Below, one piece after another: positions 33,855 through 33,998 of a DNA stretch of 33,998 bases. The translations under genes and the position numbers were made by a program. A model generated the notes under the pieces. That model had not been told where the DNA came from and searched no databases. It was given only the letters and a program-made list of their open reading frames with translations. How positions within the stretch are numbered: position 1 is the first letter of the stretch; each line of letters opens with the position of its first letter. This DNA comes from JALHTV01 sp049510055 (GTDB lineage Bacteria > Planctomycetota > Phycisphaerae > SM23-33), in the NCBI GenBank assembly GCA_049510055.1, contig JBEKZI010000015.1, forward strand, positions 1 to 33,998, in the 5' to 3' direction.

Positions 33855-33998
33855 GTCCGGCGACGCCGCCAGAGACAATAGAACTTTACGGCTCGGCCCC
33901 GGCGTGCCGAGGCGGCCGACGGCAAAATGCTCATGATCCAACGCGGCCACCACGAACCCACCCCCTCCGGCGGTCCGGACACCGCAGCCTGGCGCGGC

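Noticed and set aside
33744..33953. 70-residue N-terminal extension of the 7TM protein
   Set aside because: It is translated through a perfect palindrome, and its composition is unlike a signal or domain; GGAG supports ATG 33743.
33927..33998. Start of a divergent plus-strand gene at ATG 33927
   Set aside because: A possible TTGCGT/GACAAT promoter precedes it, but there is no close ribosome-binding site and only 24 codons before the window ends, so it cannot be supported.

Overview
The window is a GC-rich, gene-dense piece of a bacterial chromosome with a Gram-negative envelope. It encodes lipid A enzymes (lpxD, lpxI, an lpxL-type acyltransferase) and a LolC/E-LolD lipoprotein exporter. These sit beside an RNA-decay set that resembles Gram-positive bacteria: RNase Y, a YlbF-family protein and a YhaM-type HD exonuclease, together with RNase R. 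That mixture, plus PPDK, a DUF502 protein, an ATP-grasp/7TM pair and many intergenic hairpins and short-period repeats, suggests Planctomycetota or a related PVC lineage, possibly Phycisphaerae. This is an inference from gene content; no rRNA or tRNA gene is visible to confirm it.

Layout. 1-4262: the 3' end of mutS, a 120-bp mini-element between two copies of the mutS tail, a two-domain membrane protein of unknown function, a remnant of an MscS channel gene, two methyltransferases in an operon, then about 1.07 kb without a protein gene. That gap holds a good sigma70-type promoter feeding a highly structured RNA candidate. 4263-7631: rny and recJ, convergent. 7726-9231: a lower-GC DNA methyltransferase with a C-terminal nuclease-like domain. 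9282-19010, all on the minus strand: rnr, lysS, a zinc-ribbon membrane protein, lolC/E, lolD, lpxD, lpxI and an SDR reductase, with start/stop overlaps at lolC/E-lolD and lpxD-lpxI. 19233-21805: a ylbF-like gene and a yhaM-like gene, separated by a lower-GC accessory patch. The patch holds a small PD-(D/E)XK-like nuclease with a duplicated nine-residue N-terminal motif and a one-TM protein. 21957-26522: proS, the lpxL-like acyltransferase, a PAP2 phosphatase and a DUF502 protein. 26672-31098: thiC under a TPP riboswitch, divergent from ppdK; both have readable promoters. 31207-33743: a TSUP transporter, a RimK-like ATP-grasp ligase and a 7TM protein, the last two overlapping by 4 bp.

How the genes work together. 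Most of the window is housekeeping: outer-membrane lipid and lipoprotein assembly, RNA turnover, tRNA charging, repair, thiamin synthesis and pyruvate/PEP metabolism. The accessory material is the methyltransferase-nuclease fusion, the small nuclease patch and the gene debris after mutS.

The least explained signals lie between genes. They are the structured RNA candidate upstream of rny, and several unrelated families of degenerate 7- or 8-bp tandem repeats sitting in intergenic gaps, often as inverted pairs. The best protein-level novelty is the small nuclease, whose two copies of RPNPGRALM differ only at synonymous third positions.
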